64,000 nt of DNA from Sipunculus nudus. Taxonomy: Eukaryota; Annelida; Sipuncula; Golfingiida; Sipunculidae. Both the position numbers and the translations under genes were made by a program. The stretch is from the NCBI GenBank assembly GCA_026874595.1, contig CM049313.1:71726659-71790658 (forward strand), in the 5' to 3' direction. Below are positions 59,517 through 64,000 of this stretch, piece after piece (the stretch's first letter is position 1; each line of letters opens with the position of its first letter). The notes beneath the pieces were generated by a model that ran no database searches, was not told the origin of the DNA, and was given only the letters and a program-made list of their open reading frames with translations.

Positions 59517-62500
59517 GATTGATTGATCTTTATTTCTTCCAATTTCAAAGAGTACAACAATCATCACAAAAGTTATACATTGAAAAAAAGAACAATTGCG
59601 AGAGGAACACAACATCATACAAGATATGTTTTGTCATATTAACTGTGCAAAGATTGATTCCCATCTAACTTCAGTATCTCTAGACAAGCAATGAACAAGA
59701 CACAGTAACTTATAAGAATTATAGTAATAGCGAGAATAATTAGTTCCTACCGCTTATTTTGTGTTTACACTGAGATATGGAAGTTAAATGTGATTAATTA
59801 CAATAAAGTACATATGTATAGTATATTTATACCATAAAAGAACATATATAGACATTGTGACAGACTTGTCGCTATAGCTTAACTTGTTTCGATATTTGGC
59901 TTCAAGAACAGACATAAATTTGTTTTACACTTTTAGAAAACTTAGTTCGTGTGATCATGAGGCTTCAAGGACTTAGCGAATATCTTTAAAGAATTTTGCA
60001 CAGTGACTTGGAAAGATTTTATAGACTTATTCATCGATTAATTTAGTTGGCTGACCTTAAATTAAATACAGAAAGTTTATATCCTCAAGACAATTAAATG
60101 CTACTGAAGTTCTAATGTTTAGTTCATCATTATTGTAACACCATAGCTTATTACGTCCACAACTGAACACATCGCAGTGAAGGACAGCATGGTAAATTTG
60201 CATTCTGTTAAAAGTTGCCACAAAAGTGACATAGATCATTTACGGATTTACTGCTCTATCCTGTCATAATATGCAACAAGCTTGACCGCAAGAGAAAACG
60301 CGCGCACACAATAAGTCATACGACGAGCGCGACTCATGAAAACGGTGTTGAAAGCGCTGTGGATGACAGAGTAGGAAGCATTTAATTTTGTCGTAAGTTG
60401 AAATTTTCTCATTATGCAGTGACTCCTCTTGTCAAGCAATTGTATCTAAAATTATTACCTCCCATGCTCGTTTATTTGGTATAGTATAATATTGTTAAGT
60501 ATAGCAGGAATATTTTGCATCAAATTATATTTTACAAATATACCCACTATGTTTGCAGACAGCCCAATACTACAACTTATGAATCTCTGTTTAAAAGTGC
60601 GTTAACTGAGACTTGAAGCTCTGCTTTTGAGTAGCTTACCAACAAATAACAGTTTTAACCGGTCTATAAAGCTTTGGAGATTCGGCACTCAAAGTAAACA
60701 TAGTGCGATGTCAGTAGTTGTTCGCGTGTGCAACCGCTGCATCATTTTTACACAGAAACATGGCATGCGCTCCAACAAAAGAAATTCATATCTTGAAAGG
60801 GAACACCATATCTCTGCTCCATATAAGACTGCAGGGAGCACAACCGTCTTATAAAGCTTTAAGCTGGTGGTTAGGTTCAATCCATGTGGTCTTACCCTAA
60901 AATCATTTATGTACAAGAGGTACAGAAATGGAGATAGACAGCCACCCTGTCTAACAGATTGATTGATATCAAACAGTCAGAAATCATTCCTTCGTATAAT
61001 ACCGCGCTTTGCATTTTTGTGTAAGCATTTACAATCAAACGCCAGAGTCTCCCTTTTATACCAAATTCATAAAGCTTTGTAAAAAATCCCGCATGCAACA
61101 CGCGGTAAAACGCTTAGGTACCGTCGAGGTAGCATGCATATACATTTGAGTTTCTTTCAACTGCGTGTGCTATACATTCACTGATACAGAAAGAAATGTC
61201 CAAAACCCCTGACCCTTGTTTAAAAGCAAATTGCATCTTATCAGAGAAGGACAATCGTTGAAACTTTATATAATTTTTAACTATAATAAGAATTACACGC
61301 TCTAGTAATTTGTATATACATGTACAAGGCAGCAATGTGATTCCGCGGTAATTATCCGTATTAGAGCGAATTTTCAGTGGATTGGGTATAAGTTTCATGA
61401 TCAGACCTCGTTTCATGTTAACAGGAACTGATCATGACGTTAAAATGAGATTAACAGGGTCAGTAAATGGTTTGACAAAACACCATTTGATTTGACATGC
61501 TCACTGTTAATCTGATCAAAGCTTACAGCTTTCTCTTTCTTTATGAGCCTAATAGCGGCAGTGATCTCAGAATGTTTAATCGGGTCACCGAGAAAGATCT
61601 GAAATTGTCCAGCGACCTGACGGACAACTCGCCAAGCTCCGCTTTTGTGCAATTATAGAAGTCTTTGTCGAAACTTGGACTTTCATTCTTGGTATACAAT
61701 TTTCGAAGTAATTTTGCCCATTCACAGGATTATAAACAAAGATATCATGGAATTTCATGAAATTTGTTTTATGCCCACTTTTTAACGTAATTTGGTTAGT
61801 TTCCAAAATGTAGGCATATCGCATTCATTACATTGGGCTATATTTTAAAAATCCCATTCATGTTCTAAGTTAAAGCGGCGCATTTCTTTCCTAAATTTCC
61901 TCTTTGCCCTTTTATATTTGAGAAAGGACGGGGCCAAATCCCCTCGCGGCCTGCCTTTGTTAATTCAGTCATGACGCGCCTGTGACATCAGGTGATGACT
62001 GGGTTTAAGTCAGTCACGCCAACCAGGCCTAATGTAACGCCTGCAAGCTTTCATGGGTACCGTGTTTACACTGGCCTCATAAACAGCTTCTAACAAACTA
62101 TTATGATACAACTCAATATATTTTGCTGACACCTAGGCCTAATATAACGCCTGCAAGCTTTCATGGGTACCGTGTTTACACTGGCCTCATAAACAGCTTC
62201 TAACAAACTATTATGATACAACTCAATATATTTTGCTGACACCCGTTCTTTGTCTGGTACCTTAATATGCTGTAACCGCATATTCAAATCTGTTCTATAC
62301 ATTTCAATTTGTTTTGGTGATGCCTTGTCAAATTTATGACTGAACGTGAGCTGCTAACGTGTCGAGCTGTTAATGGAATGGAAATTGGAGCAATTACAAG
62401 AAGATGGTCGGATACATAATCCGCATCATCAATAATTGTGCAGCCCAGAGGGGTTTAATCCCATTTTGGAACAATTACATGATCGATCAAAGACCTGCTA

Positions 62501-64000
62501 GTTTCATTGTCATATGGATCGAATGTATAGTTAGGACCATATGTGGCAGATTGGACGCTCAAGGATATACATTCACATTCAGTGAGAAACATTTGAAGAA
62601 CAGCACCCCCTTTGAGTGTGTTTCGCCCTATATCTCGACCCATTAACTTCACAGTTAAAATTACCAATGAATAAGCATCACGTATAGGCTGAGTATTCAT
62701 AATATGAAATGTACAGTTTGTCCATATAACCCATAAATTCTGCAACAGGCTTATCTGACCCTGTTATATATACCCAAAAATAAAGATATACGTTTCAGAG
62801 GATATACAAATTTTTGCACCAATAATTTTATCATCATTTATATCCTCTAGTAAACATACCTGTGAATTATAGACCCTTTCCATATGAAAGCTAAACCACC
62901 TTTACCTCTACGATGAGATTCATAAGGATTAAGCGAAAAGTCGGAAACACCATGAACAACAAAATCCGGGAACATAGCGTCTAGAAAGTTTAAGCTGTCC
63001 TCAAATAGCAAGTGTTCCACAATGCACATCAAATCAATATCCTAGTTATGTAATAGAGATTGTACGTAGAAGGCACTTGGCATTGTCCCTCGAACATAAA
63101 ATGTTGCAAGAGTGAAAGTGTTCAAGAGGTTTGAGGGTTTCGAACAGACGCTATAGTAAACTGTTATCTGAGTTTGGAATGGGTTCCCGACATGAGCATA
63201 CTTAAGGCTTGATATCACTCCGTGTCACGAGGAGCTGTCTTGAGCCTCCACGCCCTTATATATACCCTCATGGGCCAAAAGCTCCCTATACCCTTATTGA
63301 AAAGCTGGCTTCTTGTTACCATAAGGTAACCACCATTGAAGTATGAGTTTCTGCTTCTTAATTACAATTGCATTAATGGTGCGCTTGTCTTTTTCAACGG
63401 GCTGATCAGGATAATCAAAAGTCGCTCACTTTGTTGTGCCTGAGATGGTATGTCGCCGGCGCCTCTGCTGGTCTTCAGCATCTGAACGTTGTTCCTGTCC
63501 TGAATCTGAAAGCGCTCGCCTGCTGTTGCAGTTACCTATGTTTCGACCATTATATGGCTCCATAAACGACACCTTTGTTCCACCACCATTGGACTCTAGG
63601 CAGGTGCCATTGGTCGAGAAAGCTGCACGACAAACATCACTATACCTTACAGGCTGCGGGAGGTAGGCAGTCAGCTCTTTCTCCCAGGAAAGTACTTCTT
63701 GTCTCAAGTTTGTTATAGACTTGGGCATAGTTTTGACATCGGCTGAAATTCGGCGCAGCTTAGCATCGCTTGCCCCGACAAGTTTCCATGCCTTCTTCGA
63801 ATCTTGCGTTAGATAGTGTATGGCATCTTCTTTTTCATCAATTTGTTTCTGCGTGCTTGTCAGTTCCTGTCAAAGGTCACCCAGTAGACTTTCTTGTTTA
63901 GAAGTGCGACCATGCAGTATGCACAACTGCTCACAATTTTCTTCAAATCAGCACGCAGCAGTTTTATTTTTTCAAGAAGATATTTATTTCTTGTATCGCA
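59517..64000 (-). mobile_element. Degenerate CR1/jockey-like LINE, cut by the window end
   Basis: The minus strand carries, in order: an ORF1 remnant with a heptad-like Lys/Glu-rich stretch (63850-63660, QKQIDEKEDAIHYLTQDS) and 63728-63426; endonuclease pieces (EHLLFEDSLNFLDAMF near 63010, RRGKGGLAFIWK near 62885, RSLIDHVIVPKWD near 62470); and reverse transcriptase (NTDNYRGITLLP near 61360, RQGGCLSPFLYLLYINDF near 60930). After the last motif the sequence jumps to a post-RT domain (LYKTVVLPAVLYGAEIW), so the YADD region is deleted. The first catalytic Asp is changed (AFY for AFD) after an in-frame stop. A short TGAT-type repeat near 59519 looks like the 3' tail. Same general family as 42700-46610. 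Confidence 0.82.
62025..62244. repeat. 110-bp tandem duplication inside the LINE
   Basis: AGGCCTAATGTAACGCC...GCTGACACC occurs at 62025-62134 and again at 62135-62244 with very few differences. It lies between the endonuclease and RT parts, and duplicates coding sequence (LLEAVYEASVNTVPMKA appears once per copy). Confidence 0.88.

Overview
This is animal nuclear DNA: AT-rich, intron-poor, full of microsatellites and transposon debris. It is dominated by a local array of single-exon forkhead transcription factor genes. The forkhead domain reads [15 protein letters not shown], [15 protein letters not shown] and [16 protein letters not shown], followed by an Arg-rich stretch. With an N-terminal EH1-like FEYDHLL motif and no introns, this fits the FoxQ2 class. 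FoxQ2 expansions are known in spiralians, and two degenerate CR1/jockey-like LINEs look mollusc-like, so a lophotrochozoan (perhaps a bivalve) is likely. The species cannot be fixed from this window.

Layout: twelve foxQ2 loci alternate strictly in strand (+ - + - ...), i.e. six inverted pairs. Minus copies start at 9537, 19513, 29492, 39486, 51417 and 58342; plus copies start at 2085, 11831, 21814, 31787, 41746 and 53536. Head-to-head neighbours are a constant 2.1-2.3 kb apart. Four consecutive units of about 10 kb (phased on the plus-copy ATGs: 2085, 11831, 21814, 31787) are very similar, and units 2-4 are near-identical recent tandem duplicates. In units 1-4 the minus copy is an intact 298-299 codon ORF while the plus copy is dead. 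Unit 1 carries a nonsense codon and a lost 3' end. Units 2-4 share a 1.19 kb internally deleted LTR retrotransposon (with a tRNA-Pro-type primer binding site) in codon 12-13, a TAA in the forkhead domain and a 3' frameshift. Unit 5 (39.5-51.4 kb) is a wreck: its plus copy is reduced to its 3' end and its minus copy is split by a frameshift and two insertions, one a 3.3 kb foldback-like element with a 10-bp target duplication. A LINE has replaced most of the spacer between them. Unit 6 (53.5-58.3 kb) has both copies intact and looks like the ancestral inverted pair.

Every locus, dead or alive, keeps the same upstream module about 264-314 bp before its ATG (TGACGTCTGATGAA ... GTTGTCACT-like), and most keep a TATA-like box about 95-150 bp before the ATG. 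Six intact foxQ2 genes may therefore share one regulatory program. The right flank (59.5-64 kb) is a second, minus-strand LINE of the same general family as the one inside unit 5. No tRNA, rRNA or CRISPR feature was recognised.
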